Positions 35,473-43,832 are shown, counted from the stretch's first letter. The stretch: 64,000 bases of DNA from Synechococcus sp. UW69 (GCF_900474185.1 NZ_UCNW01000008.1:372001-436000), one strand, 5' to 3'. The notes: generated from the letters alone by a model not told the origin. Program-made: numbers and translations.

Positions 35473-36462
35473 GTGCTCGGTCGTTCAAACTTGCCACCAA
35501 AGCGCACCTTCTGCACCTCCTTGATTCCGCTCTGCTCTCCAGAGGAGGCCCGTCGGCCAACAGCCCTCGCTCTGGGGAGTTTTGATGGCCTCCACGCGGG
35601 CCATCGTCGTGTGATCGATGAGGCCATCCAGGGCATCCCAGAGGAGGCCGTTCCCTCGGTGGTGAGCTTCTGGCCCCATCCCCGTGAGGTGCTGTTCGGC
35701 GAAGCACGCCTGAGGCTGGATCTCCCAAGCGAAAAACTCGCCCTGCTTGAACCCCTTGGCATCCAGCAGCTCGTGCTGGTGCCCTTCACCCGGGAGCTCG
35801 CTCAGCTGAGTGCGGAAGAGTTCGTCAAAACCGTTCTATTGAGCACCCTTCAGGCCAGGCGCATTGCGGTGGGCACCAACTTCCGCTTCGGCCATCAGCG
35901 GCGGGGCGACGCCGAGATGCTGGAACGGCTCGCCGCTCGCGGAGGCGTTGAGGTGAAGGTCGTGCCCATCGTTGAAGACCGTGAGGGCCGGATGAGCAGC
36001 AGCAGAATCCGCGCGGCCCTCGAGCAGGGAGATCTAGAGGCAGCCAAAGGCTTGCTTGGCAGGGCTTACCGCTTTCAGGGCCGGGTGGTGCGGGGCCGAG
36101 GCCTGGGGCGAGAACTGGGCTGGCCCACCGCCAATCTCCAGGTGGATGGCCGCAAAGCACTTCCAGGGCTCGGTGTCTACGCCGCCTGGGCCCAACTGGA
36201 TGGGGCAGGCGAGCGCCTGCCAGCCGTGATGAACCTCGGCCCCCAACCCACGATCGATCCCACATCTCCCTCTGCCGTGGAGGTGCACCTGCTGGATCAG
36301 AGCCTGGAGCTGGAGGGGCGGCACCTGGGCGTCGAGCCGGTGCAGCGCCTACGCGGCCAGACCAAATTCAGTGGTCTCGAGGAGCTCAGCAGCCAGATCG
36401 GCCGCGACGCAGCCCAAGCCCGCAAGATCCTTCAGACAGGCTCTCAGGCCACGGTCGGATAG
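35473..36462 (+). CDS. ribF: Riboflavin kinase / FAD synthetase RibF
   Basis: The bifunctional enzyme converts riboflavin to FMN and FMN to FAD. The N-terminal nucleotidyltransferase domain shows ALGSFDGLHAGHRRVI, VVSFWPHPREVLFGE and the FRFGHQRRGD loop. The C-terminal kinase domain begins near residue 195 (RGRGLGRELGWPTANLQVD) and includes GVYAAWAQLDG and VMNLGPQPTI. The GTG at 35473 gives 329 residues; TTG 35521 (LIPLCSPEE onward) leaves more room for a promoter and may be the real start. It is divergent from DUF3611. Confidence 0.94.
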   Translation: MLGRSNLPPKRTFCTSLIPLCSPEEARRPTALALGSFDGLHAGHRRVIDEAIQGIPEEAVPSVVSFWPHPREVLFGEARLRLDLPSEKLALLEPLGIQQLVLVPFTRELAQLSAEEFVKTVLLSTLQARRIAVGTNFRFGHQRRGDAEMLERLAARGGVEVKVVPIVEDREGRMSSSRIRAALEQGDLEAAKGLLGRAYRFQGRVVRGRGLGRELGWPTANLQVDGRKALPGLGVYAAWAQLDGAGERLPAVMNLGPQPTIDPTSPSAVEVHLLDQSLELEGRHLGVEPVQRLRGQTKFSGLEELSSQIGRDAAQARKILQTGSQATVG

Positions 36463-36563
36463 GCATTCACCAGGCCCCAGACGATGAACACGCCGATGCC
36501 ACCGAGAAGAACGATTCCCCAGACCAGAACGTGCATGGTGCTTTCAGAACCACCGTTCTCCAT
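36444..36563 (-). CDS. 39-aa single-span membrane protein
   Basis: A minus-strand ATG at 36563 reads MENGGSESTMHVLVWGIVLL and continues with about ten more hydrophobic residues, ending in WGLVNAYPTVA. There is one strong transmembrane span (about residues 11-32) with a short polar N-terminus. An internal ATG at 36536 would give 30 residues. It resembles the size and layout of small photosynthetic-complex subunits, but I cannot match it to any known one. Its 3' end overlaps ribF by 19 bases antisense, and its start faces thiE 33 bases away. Confidence 0.6.
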   Translation of the reverse strand: MENGGSESTMHVLVWGIVLLGGIGVFIVWGLVNAYPTVA

Positions 36564-36596
36564 GACCGACGCAGAAACCGTTGCCCACAGGGTGCC

Positions 36597-37655
36597 ATGA
36601 ATCCGACCCCTAGCGAGACATCCCTGGATACACGGGTGGCACGCCTGATCGATGCCAACCTCGACCGTGCCCGGGAAGGCCTGAGGGTTGTCGAGGACTG
36701 GTGCCGCTTCGGCCTAGAGCAGCAGGACTTGGTGGTGCGCCTCAAGGACTGGCGACAACGGCTGGGACGGCTACATCACGACAGCTACAAGCAAGCCCGC
36801 TCCACCAGCACCGACACCGGCGCCGGACTGGAGCATCCAGCCCAACTCGACCGCCACAGCCCCGATCACGTGGTGGCGGCCAATTGCGCCCGGGTGCAGG
36901 AAGCACTGAGGGTGCTGGAGGAGTACGGACGCAACATCGACCCTGCCCTGGCCGCTGAAGCCGCTGTGATCCGCTACGGCCTTTACGACCTGGAGGTGGT
37001 CTGCCTCAACGCCACCCTGCGGGCCAGGCGACGCACCAAGCTTCAGGACTGTCGCCTCTGCCTGATCACAACCCCCTGCGATGACCTGAGCGATCGGGTG
37101 GAGGCCGCCCTGCAGAACGGGGTGAGCATGGTGCAGTACCGCTGCAAAGCGGGGAACGATCTCGAACGCCTGCAAGCGGCCCAGCAGCTGAGGCAGCTCT
37201 GCAACCGCTTCGGGGCGCTGCTGATCATCAATGACCGAGTTGACCTGGCCCTCGCGGTGGATGCAGATGGGGTGCACCTGGGCCAGGAGGACATGCCCAG
37301 CGACGTGGCACGCTCTCTGCTGGGGTCCGCGCGTCTGCTGGGCCGCAGCACCCACAGCATCGATCAGGTTCATCAAGCTCAGCAGGAGCCGATCGACTAC
37401 CTCGGCTTCGGCCCCATCCACTCCACGGCCGTCAAACCCGAGCGATCCCCTGTTGGCATGGAACTCTTGGCGCAGGCCACTGCGATCAGCCAACGCCCCG
37501 TCTTTGCCATTGGTGGAATCACGCTGGCCAACCTGCCGGCACTGCTCTCGGCCGGGGGCCAGCGCGCGGCGGTGATCGGCGCAATCATGCATGCAGATGA
37601 CACCGGGCAGGCCTCGCGGCAACTGCTCCAGCACCTGGACCACGCCACGTTCTGA
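36597..37655 (+). CDS. thiE: Thiamine phosphate synthase with ThiD2-like N-terminus
   Basis: ThiE joins HMP-pyrophosphate and thiazole phosphate to make thiamine phosphate. The catalytic TIM barrel is the C-terminal part (about residues 155-345): CRLCLITTPCDDL, VSMVQYRCKAGNDLERL, LLIINDRVDLALAVDADGVH, STHSIDQV, DYLGFGPIHSTAVK and FAIGGI. The first roughly 140 residues (RLIDANLDRAREGLRVVEDW, CARVQEALRVLEEYGR) are the helical ThiD2-like domain found fused to ThiE in cyanobacteria. I chose ATG 36597 because the extension from the upstream start is arginine-rich and unlike the family. thiS follows three bases later. Confidence 0.94.
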   Translation: MNPTPSETSLDTRVARLIDANLDRAREGLRVVEDWCRFGLEQQDLVVRLKDWRQRLGRLHHDSYKQARSTSTDTGAGLEHPAQLDRHSPDHVVAANCARVQEALRVLEEYGRNIDPALAAEAAVIRYGLYDLEVVCLNATLRARRRTKLQDCRLCLITTPCDDLSDRVEAALQNGVSMVQYRCKAGNDLERLQAAQQLRQLCNRFGALLIINDRVDLALAVDADGVHLGQEDMPSDVARSLLGSARLLGRSTHSIDQVHQAQQEPIDYLGFGPIHSTAVKPERSPVGMELLAQATAISQRPVFAIGGITLANLPALLSAGGQRAAVIGAIMHADDTGQASRQLLQHLDHATF

Positions 37656-37658
37656 GCC

Positions 37659-37877
37659 ATGCCTCTCACCCTGATGGTCAACGGTGAAACCCGCGTGCTG
37701 GATCCAGCGCCGACACCCGCCAGCCTGGCGGCCGTTGTTGCCCTGCTGGCCAACAACCCCAAGCTGGTGGTCACGGAGCACAACGGCGTGATCGCACCCC
37801 GCAGCCGTTGGGACAACATCGTGGTGAAGGATGACGACACCCTTGAGATCGTCACCATCGTGGGTGGTGGTTCCTAG
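37659..37877 (+). CDS. thiS: Sulfur carrier protein ThiS
   Basis: A 72-residue ubiquitin-like carrier that delivers sulfur for thiazole synthesis as a C-terminal thiocarboxylate. The sequence matches ThiS (LTLMVNGETRVL at the start, VVTEHNGVIAPRSRWDNIVV, then DDTLEIVTIVGGGS). The C-terminus ends GGGS rather than the usual terminal GG, so the last serine would have to be removed or the carrier has a variant end. It starts three bases after thiE and is co-transcribed with it. thiG is not in the window. Confidence 0.9.
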   Translation: MPLTLMVNGETRVLDPAPTPASLAAVVALLANNPKLVVTEHNGVIAPRSRWDNIVVKDDDTLEIVTIVGGGS

Positions 37878-37895
37878 AGTCGCCGGATTGATGCT

Positions 37896-38843
37896 GTGGG
37901 CGCTGCTGTGGCCACCCCCCGACTGTTGACACAACCCCGACGACTGCTCGCATCACTACTTTTGCCGCTCGTGCTTGTGGGACTCTGCCTGTTCCAGGCA
38001 CAGCCGGCTGATGCAGCCCGCGGTGGGCGCATGGGCGGGGGCAGCTTCCGCGCTCCTTCGATGCCCCGATCCAGCGGCGGTAGCTATGGCGGTGGGTATC
38101 GCGGCGGTGGTTACCGCGGTGGAGGGATGGGCTTCCCCTTCATCATTCCGATCTTTGGATTCGGTGGCGGTGGTCTGTTCGGGCTGCTGATCCTGATGGC
38201 CATCGCGGGTGTGCTGGTGAACGCCGTCCGGGGCGGCGGCGGCGCCCCAGCCATCGGAGGTGCTGCTGCGGCTCCAGCCATACCGCGCAACGTGAACATG
38301 ATTCAGGTGCAAGTGGGGCTGCTGGCCAGTGCCAAATCCCTTCAGGACGATCTGCGCTCTTTAGCTGCCTCCTCCGACACCAGCAGTTCAGCCGGCCTCC
38401 AAAGGCTGCTTCAGGAAACAACCCTGGCCCTGCTACGCCAACCGGACCTCTGGGTCTACGCCAATGCAGAGAGTGGAAGTGTTCCGTTCAGCTCCGCTGA
38501 ATCGACCTTTAATCGCCTCTCCATGAACGAGCGCAGCAAACTGGACGCTGAGCTCACCAGCAATGTCGGTGGTCAGCGGATGAGCGACACCAGCAGCAGC
38601 GCTGGCGAGGCAGATGCCACCAACGAATTCATCGTCGTGACGCTTCTCGTCGCGTCAACGGCAACCGCCAAGCTCGGTGGAGCTGACACCGGGGAAGATC
38701 TACGCCAGACCTTGCGCATCCTCGGTTCCACAGCCTCCACTGAATTAATGGCCCTCGAAGTGATCTGGCAACCGGAGGGGCGCGGTGATGTGCTCAGCGC
38801 CAACGACCTCGTCACCGCCTACCCCAATCTGCAGCACCTCTGA
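37896..38843 (+). CDS. DUF1517 membrane protein
   Basis: The 315-residue protein has an N-terminal hydrophobic signal-like segment (about residues 18-40). It is followed by a glycine/arginine/serine-rich linker (ARGGRMGGGSFRAPSMPRSS and on), a second long hydrophobic segment (about 78-107: FPFIIPIFGFGGGGLFGLLI) and a soluble C-terminal DUF1517 domain (about 135-310, VQVGLLASAKSLQDDLRSLA and LWVYANAESGSVPFSSAES). Plastid and cyanobacterial relatives are linked to membranes; the role is unclear. GTG 37896 or GTG 37908 could start it. It begins 18 bases after thiS and may be read through from it. Confidence 0.85.
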   Translation: MGAAVATPRLLTQPRRLLASLLLPLVLVGLCLFQAQPADAARGGRMGGGSFRAPSMPRSSGGSYGGGYRGGGYRGGGMGFPFIIPIFGFGGGGLFGLLILMAIAGVLVNAVRGGGGAPAIGGAAAAPAIPRNVNMIQVQVGLLASAKSLQDDLRSLAASSDTSSSAGLQRLLQETTLALLRQPDLWVYANAESGSVPFSSAESTFNRLSMNERSKLDAELTSNVGGQRMSDTSSSAGEADATNEFIVVTLLVASTATAKLGGADTGEDLRQTLRILGSTASTELMALEVIWQPEGRGDVLSANDLVTAYPNLQHL

Positions 38844-38962
38844 AGAACTAAAGATTTTCTTCGCCGATTTTCTGGGTTTCTGGGTATTCCTTCTCAGGAA
38901 TCAGTCTTAATTTGCTGATAACCAAATTTGGACTTCCGGCGTTGGCCCCCGACCCCCGCTCC

Positions 38963-39106
38963 ATGGAATGGCAACAAGATGGCGAGCTGGCTCGGGCTGA
39001 TCTGGATGCTCTTGTAAATGCACTGCTGCGCGTGGAGTGCGACCGCAACTCTGCCGAGCTGCAGCGACTGGGCCAGATTGATCCACCTGCTGCTGCTGCC
39101 GCCTAA
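38963..39106 (+). CDS. Small acidic hypothetical protein
   Basis: The 47-residue frame from ATG 38963 (MEWQQDGELARADLDALVNA onward) forms an amphipathic acidic helix with one cysteine and ends in a run of five alanines after two prolines. A TTG at 38912 would add 17 plausible residues (LITKFGLPALAPDPRS). No family is recognised. It is convergent with larB, with a four-base gap. Confidence 0.5.
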   Translation: MEWQQDGELARADLDALVNALLRVECDRNSAELQRLGQIDPPAAAAA

Positions 39107-39110
39107 ACAA

Positions 39111-39785
39111 TTAGCCCAATTCAGCGGGCTCGACTCCTCTGAGGATCCGCAATGCAGCCATCGCGGCACCGTAGCCATTGTCGATATTCACCACCGTCAA
39201 CCCGGGGGCACAACTGGCGAGCATCCCTTCCAAAGCGGTCCTCCCCCCTGAGCTGATCCCATAACCAACCGAGACCGGGACGCCAATCACCGGCTGGGAG
39301 ACAAGACCGGCCAGTACCGTCGGGAGGGCGCCCTCCATCCCTGCGCAGGCGATCAGGATCCGAGCCGTTGCCAAACGGGGAAGTTGATCGAGAAGGCGAT
39401 GCAATCCGGCAACGCCAACATCCATCACAGGGTCAACGCCAATGCCATGGCAACGCAGGGCAAGAGCGGCTTCAGCCACCACAGTGCGATCACTGCTGCC
39501 TCCACTCAGCACCACCACCTCAGCAGGAGGCGGTGGTGCAGGAGGCAGAGAGCCCAAGGTCAGGCAGCGGGCATCAGGGTGCAGCTCAACCTCCGGCAAC
39601 ATCTCGAACACCCGTGCCGCCTTCTTGGCATCCACCCGGGTCACGAGCCCCAACTCTCCTGCTGTGGCAAAGGTCTCGAGGATGGCGATGATCTGATCGG
39701 CCGTTTTGTGTTCCCCCCAGATGGCCTCAACCATGCCCAACCGCTGGCGGCGCCGCAGATCAAGACGAGCATCAGGGATGTTCAC
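39111..39785 (-). CDS. larB: Nickel pincer cofactor biosynthesis protein LarB
   Basis: LarB carboxylates and hydrolyses nicotinic acid adenine dinucleotide, the first step to the nickel-pincer nucleotide of lactate racemase and related enzymes. The 224-residue protein shows the PurE/AIR-carboxylase-like C-terminal fold: VVVLSGGSSDRTVVAEAALAL, ILIACAGMEGALPTVLAGLV, then PVSVGYGISSGGRTALEGML. The N-terminus has AIWGEHKTADQIIAILE. The start is GTG 39785, overlapping the upstream stop by four bases. larC and larE are not in the window. Many cyanobacteria carry larB-like genes without a proven racemase. Confidence 0.88.
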   Translation of the reverse strand: MNIPDARLDLRRRQRLGMVEAIWGEHKTADQIIAILETFATAGELGLVTRVDAKKAARVFEMLPEVELHPDARCLTLGSLPPAPPPPAEVVVLSGGSSDRTVVAEAALALRCHGIGVDPVMDVGVAGLHRLLDQLPRLATARILIACAGMEGALPTVLAGLVSQPVIGVPVSVGYGISSGGRTALEGMLASCAPGLTVVNIDNGYGAAMAALRILRGVEPAELG

Positions 39786-40222
39786 TGCGGCAACAGTTCT
39801 CCCTCAAACACAAGGGGAAAGGGGTTGCCCTGGTTCTGTCCCGTGTGCTCACAGGCCAGCATCTCGAAGCGCGCCTGAACCCTCTCCACCTCCGCAGGAG
39901 GAATGGATTTCCAAGCCTCACGACTGCTCCAACGAATCAGCAGCGTCCCCTCCTCAGTTGCCGGATCCCAGAAGAGATCACGACCCAAAAATCCAGGCTG
40001 GTGCTTCAGCCAAGGCTCCCAGCTGCCGCGTTCCGCAACCATCCAATCCTCACGACTCTCCTGGGGCACCTTCAGCCGCAGGTGCTCAATCACGGCCACC
40101 TTGACACCAACTTGAAGGTCGGCCCATGCCTGATCCCGTGCCTCCGAAATCCCTCCCAACAACAGAACCAGTGCCAAACAAGGTCCGATGACCCTAAGCA
40201 AAACAAGCCTGAGTCGATGCAC
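39782..40222 (-). CDS. TIGR03792 family protein
   Basis: The 146-residue protein begins with a signal peptide (LRLVLLRVIGPCLALVLLLG, GTG start 40222) and then a ferredoxin-like domain of the cyanobacterial TIGR03792 family (VAVIEHLRLKVPQESREDWM, WLKHQPGFLGRDLFWDPATE, LLIRWSSREAWKSIP). The family resembles antibiotic-biosynthesis monooxygenase folds, but no reaction is known. It starts three bases after the trmD-ispF stop and overlaps larB, so it is inside a tight operon. Confidence 0.85.
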   Translation of the reverse strand: MHRLRLVLLRVIGPCLALVLLLGGISEARDQAWADLQVGVKVAVIEHLRLKVPQESREDWMVAERGSWEPWLKHQPGFLGRDLFWDPATEEGTLLIRWSSREAWKSIPPAEVERVQARFEMLACEHTGQNQGNPFPLVFEGELLPQ

Positions 40223-40225
40223 GAT

Positions 40226-41440
40226 TCAGCTCCTCTGCAGAAGTGCCACAGCCTGGCAACTGATGCCCTCTTCCCGTCCTTCTGGACCCAAGCCTTCGTT
40301 CGTGGTGGCCTTCACACCCACAGCGTCAGCGGCAATTCCGATGGTTGATGCCATCGTGCTGCTCATCGCCGCGATATGCGGTTTGAGCTTCGGGCGCTCG
40401 GCAATCACAACTGCATCGATATTCACCACCGACCAGCCACGCTCTTTGACCAGCTTCACCACTTGATCCAGCAGCTTCAAGCTGTCGGCTCCTTTCCATT
40501 GGGGATCGGTCGGTGGGAAGTACTTGCCGATATCGCCAAGGGCTAGGGCCCCGAGCAACGCATCCATCACGGCATGCACCAGCACATCGGCATCACTGTG
40601 ACCATCAAGACCAAGACCGTCGGGATGCTCCAGGCTCACGCCCCCGAGGATGAGGGCCCGTCCGGGCACCAGCCGATGGATGTCGTATCCGTTGCCGATG
40701 CGCAGCTCCATGCCGGGGTCTAGGGGGTCGAAAGGGACATCCATTGTTGCGGCCTGCCAGCGGGAGAACAGGTCGGGCCGCCGTTCGCGGGTCCGCTGCT
40801 CCCGCTGCTCCTGACGCCACCGAGCGATGGCACCGTGGTCGCCACTGCGCAGCACATCGGGGACGGTCATGCCGCGGAAGTCAGCGGGGCGGGTGTAATG
40901 CGGGTGTTCGAGGAGGAGTGCACTGTGGCTTTCCTCCACCAGCGAATCAGCCGTCCCCACCGTGCCGGGAAGTAGGCGAACAACACCGTTGATCACCGTC
41001 ATCGCCGGCAGCTCACCGCCAGTGAGGACGAAGTCACCCATCGACACCTCCTCATCCGCCAAGCCGCGAATCCGCTCGTCGAACCCCTCGTAGTGTCCGC
41101 AGAGGAAGACCAGTTGATCGTGGTCGGAGGACCAGCGTTGCAAATCCTGCTGCTGTAGGGGACGCCCCTGTGGTGACATCAACAGCACCCGGCTGCGGGA
41201 GCTACGGGGGATTTCCTCCATCGCGGCGAACACCGGTTCCGGCTTGAGCACCATGCCGGCACCACCGCCATAGGGCTCGTCATCCACCTTGCGATGGCGA
41301 TCGGTGGCGAAGTCCCGGGGATTGTGCAGGTGCAACTCGGCAATTCCTGCCTTGAAGGCACGCCCGATCACCCCCAGCTCCAGCAGAGGGGCAAACGCCT
41401 GCGGCGCCAGACTCACCACATCCAGGCGATAGGGCGCCAT
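40226..41440 (-). CDS. trmD-ispF: TrmD-IspF fusion: tRNA m1G37 methyltransferase + MECDP synthase
   Basis: One uninterrupted frame of 404 residues joins two enzymes. Residues of about 1-230 are TrmD, the trefoil-knot methyltransferase for G37 of tRNAs (MDVVSLAP-type start, [44 protein letters not shown]). Residues 244-404 are complete IspF, which forms 2-C-methyl-D-erythritol 2,4-cyclodiphosphate in isoprenoid synthesis ([52 protein letters not shown]). The junction has an internal ATG at 40711 (Met244), so a separate IspF could also be made. IspF normally works as a trimer and TrmD as a dimer, which makes the fusion structurally odd. Confidence 0.93.
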   Translation of the reverse strand: MAPYRLDVVSLAPQAFAPLLELGVIGRAFKAGIAELHLHNPRDFATDRHRKVDDEPYGGGAGMVLKPEPVFAAMEEIPRSSRSRVLLMSPQGRPLQQQDLQRWSSDHDQLVFLCGHYEGFDERIRGLADEEVSMGDFVLTGGELPAMTVINGVVRLLPGTVGTADSLVEESHSALLLEHPHYTRPADFRGMTVPDVLRSGDHGAIARWRQEQREQRTRERRPDLFSRWQAATMDVPFDPLDPGMELRIGNGYDIHRLVPGRALILGGVSLEHPDGLGLDGHSDADVLVHAVMDALLGALALGDIGKYFPPTDPQWKGADSLKLLDQVVKLVKERGWSVVNIDAVVIAERPKLKPHIAAMSSTMASTIGIAADAVGVKATTNEGLGPEGREEGISCQAVALLQRS

Positions 41441-41446
41441 GCCGCC

Positions 41447-41908
41447 TCAGGCCGCGGGTTTGGACACCCTTCGGATGTCCGTGCAGAAACTGCCCTGAAC
41501 CGGTGTTCCTTGCGCATCAACAGCTGTGGTGCTGCGCAGGCGCAGGTTGACCCGCGTGAACCAGATCCTCTCCTGCACACACACCCCGTCGGCCCGGCTG
41601 AGGTTCAACTCCATGCTGCCGTCGGGCCAGAACCTCCAGCTACCAGGAGCATCACCATCCAGGATCAGCTTTCCATCAGCGGCGAAGGTGAGGGTGCTGC
41701 AGGTCCCTCCAGGGGCCTGCACCTGCAGTTGACCGAGAGCCCCCTGCTCTTCCACGCAGCGGACAGTGAGTTCACCCCGCTCGCTGCTGTGCCAGTCGTC
41801 ATCACCTCCGGCAGCCAGCTCAAAACAGCTGCGAAGGCTCATCCACTCACCGTCGCAGAGATTCAGAAAGGAGGCAGGGTCTTCCGGGGGAAAGGCTTGT
41901 TCGCTCAT
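41447..41908 (-). CDS. CpcS/CpeS-family phycobiliprotein lyase
   Basis: The 153-residue protein has the lipocalin-like pattern of S-type bilin lyases: FLNLCDGEWMSLRSCFEL near the N-terminus (tryptophan and Ser-x-Arg motif), a central GSWRFWPDGSMELNLSRADG and the C-terminal ERIWFTRVNLRLRS then SFCTDIRRVSKP. Such lyases attach phycocyanobilin or phycoerythrobilin to Cys82-type sites of phycobiliproteins. Which member (CpcS, CpcV, CpeS or CpeU) cannot be settled without comparison. It sits between a PhyH-type oxygenase and trmD-ispF in a housekeeping operon rather than a pigment cluster. Confidence 0.78.
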   Translation of the reverse strand: MSEQAFPPEDPASFLNLCDGEWMSLRSCFELAAGGDDDWHSSERGELTVRCVEEQGALGQLQVQAPGGTCSTLTFAADGKLILDGDAPGSWRFWPDGSMELNLSRADGVCVQERIWFTRVNLRLRSTTAVDAQGTPVQGSFCTDIRRVSKPAA

Positions 41909-41929
41909 CAGCCCATCTTCTCAGCCGGG

Positions 41930-42832
41930 TCACCAGCTGATGGGGAGAAAGGGATAAGGGCGGTTCCAGCCATAAAGCGCAAGCCGCTGCTGTCCCTGGG
42001 CGGCAGCACCACGACGGTGAAAGCCGAAGACATCCGCCAGCACCAGGGTGTTCGCTGGGCAGGTCAAGGCAACGGGCTTGGGCAGCCCCAGCTCTGCCAG
42101 GGATTCTTCACGAATGCGGAACGATCCAGAGACATCCGGCTGCCGCCGTTGTTCAGCGGCAGCGGTGGCCGTGGCCTGCTCCCAACGCAGGCGAGGCGCA
42201 TCGAGGCGATGGCTACCCGGCACGTATTCGAAGGGTCCGTCCTGGCGTTGCACCGGCCGCAGAAAAAACCAGAACTTGAGAGCACGAAAGAACGTGTCGC
42301 GATGCAGATCCTTCTGCAAATCGTGCGTCCGGGTCTCCTCGCCATGCACCGTCAGGTAGATGTCCAGCTTGCGCGGATTCATGGGCAGCCCAATGATCTG
42401 ACGCGATCCCTCATGGAGCCGCTGATCGTGGGAGAAGGCAGCGGCCCGAGGCATCTGCTCGGGATTGATGTGGAGAAAACGGTTGAGGGTTCCACCATCG
42501 AAACGGTCAAAACCTCCAGGAAAGGGTTGTTTCGGGCGAAAGCCAGGCCGGGTGTTGTCTGGTGCTGGATGGGAGCGTGACGCGCAACTGACCACAGCCT
42601 CCACCTCGTCACGCAAGGCATCAAACTCGTGTTGCGGCAGAAAGTTCTCCAGCACCACAAAGCCATCCCGCTCCAGGCTGGCCAGTTGAACTGGGCGAAG
42701 CAGACGTCTCCAGAGGCAAAGCGTCTCCGCCAGCTGCACACGGTGTCGATGCAGCTGGCAGCGTCTGTTCAGACCAGGGTGACCGACCCAGGGATCCCGA
42801 AAGCTCTTGGTGCGCGTCAGCAGCGAAAGCAT
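41930..42832 (-). CDS. Phytanoyl-CoA dioxygenase-like oxygenase
   Basis: The 300-residue protein looks like a PhyH-family Fe(II)/2-oxoglutarate oxygenase. The N-terminal third has LERDGFVVLENFLPQHEFDA, a standard PhyH opening. The metal site is LHRDTFFRALKFWFFLRPV (His-x-Asp), with the distal histidine in VFGFHRRGAA and the 2-oxoglutarate arginine probably nearby. DGPFEYVPGSHRLDAP is the typical segment between them. The substrate is unknown. It lies 21 bases upstream of the bilin lyase and 64 bases after era on the same strand. Confidence 0.78.
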   Translation of the reverse strand: MLSLLTRTKSFRDPWVGHPGLNRRCQLHRHRVQLAETLCLWRRLLRPVQLASLERDGFVVLENFLPQHEFDALRDEVEAVVSCASRSHPAPDNTRPGFRPKQPFPGGFDRFDGGTLNRFLHINPEQMPRAAAFSHDQRLHEGSRQIIGLPMNPRKLDIYLTVHGEETRTHDLQKDLHRDTFFRALKFWFFLRPVQRQDGPFEYVPGSHRLDAPRLRWEQATATAAAEQRRQPDVSGSFRIREESLAELGLPKPVALTCPANTLVLADVFGFHRRGAAAQGQQRLALYGWNRPYPFLPISW

Positions 42833-42896
42833 GAGCGGGACATTACGTGCTCATGCCCCATCGGAAGGGACTCACACACATACGTGTAGCAGGCGT

Positions 42897-43832
42897 TCAG
42901 TGGTCCCCTGTGTACCCAAGTTCAGCCAAGCGGGCAGGTTTGCTTCGCCAATCCGGCACCACCTTGACGAACAGCTCCAGATACACCGGGCCATCGATGA
43001 GCACCTGCATCTGCAGACGCGCCCCCTGACCGATCGTTTTAAGCATCGCCCCGCCTTTGCCGATCAGGATTCCCTTCTGACTCTTGCGTTCCACCAGAAC
43101 CGTGGCCAGTACTGCGGTCCGCCCCGTTCCTTTGCCCTTGGCCGGCATCTCCTCAATTCGATCAATCGTGACGGCGACGCTGTGGGGCACCTCTTCTCGC
43201 GTATGGAGAAGCACCTGCTCACGAATGAGTTCCCCCAGCAGCACCCGCTCCGGTTGATCACTCACCATCTCGGGTGGATAGAGCTGAGGTCCCAAGGGCA
43301 ACTGAGCCGCCATCGCCGCTGAGAGCTCTTTGCAGCCATCTCCTGACAGGGCGCTGCAGCGGTGCACCGGCCAGTTGGTCTCCTCCAGAAGGGCGCTGTA
43401 GGCCTCCTCCGACTCGGTCTGATGCTCTGCGGCCACCTTGTCCCACTTGTTGAGGGCCACCAACACCGGCAATGACTGCTGCTGCAGCAGATTCACGATG
43501 AAGGCATCGCCCCGGCCAGGGCGCTCGCACCCCTCCAGAAGCAGCACCACCAGGTCCACCTCACCGATGGCACTGCGAGCACTCTTCACCAAGCGTTCCC
43601 CTAGCAAGTGGTGGGGCTTGTGGATGCCAGGGGTGTCCACAAGAACCATCTGAGCCACCTCCGTGGTGAGGATCGCCCGCAGGCGGTTGCGGGTGGTCTG
43701 GGCCACAGGGGAGGTGATCGCCACCTTTTCCCCCACCAGCTGATTCACCAGCGTGGATTTGCCCACGTTCGGGCGACCGATCAGTGCGATGAAACCAGAG
43801 CGGTAATCCTCTGGCAGCGGAGTTGGGTGCAT
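42897..43832 (-). CDS. era: GTPase Era
   Basis: Era binds the 3' end of 16S rRNA and helps assemble the 30S subunit. The G domain has ALIGRPNVGKSTLVNQL (G1), the TTRNR switch, VDTPGIHKPHH (G3) and ALNKWDKV (G4). The C-terminal KH domain (about residues 205-311) has IREQVLLHTREEVPHSVAV and QKGILIGKGGAMLKTIGQGAR in two parts. I chose ATG 43832; the longer TTG start adds 11 unconserved residues. It is the first gene of a minus-strand run with PhyH-like, bilin lyase, trmD-ispF, TIGR03792 and larB. Confidence 0.95.
   Translation of the reverse strand: MHPTPLPEDYRSGFIALIGRPNVGKSTLVNQLVGEKVAITSPVAQTTRNRLRAILTTEVAQMVLVDTPGIHKPHHLLGERLVKSARSAIGEVDLVVLLLEGCERPGRGDAFIVNLLQQQSLPVLVALNKWDKVAAEHQTESEEAYSALLEETNWPVHRCSALSGDGCKELSAAMAAQLPLGPQLYPPEMVSDQPERVLLGELIREQVLLHTREEVPHSVAVTIDRIEEMPAKGKGTGRTAVLATVLVERKSQKGILIGKGGAMLKTIGQGARLQMQVLIDGPVYLELFVKVVPDWRSKPARLAELGYTGDH

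Noticed and set aside
36771-37934. 387-codon minus-strand frame
   Set aside because: It lies antisense to thiE and thiS, whose motifs are unambiguous; the composition is His/Gly-rich shadow.
41294-42580. 428-codon plus-strand frame
   Set aside because: It lies antisense to trmD-ispF, the bilin lyase and the PhyH-like gene; no motif.
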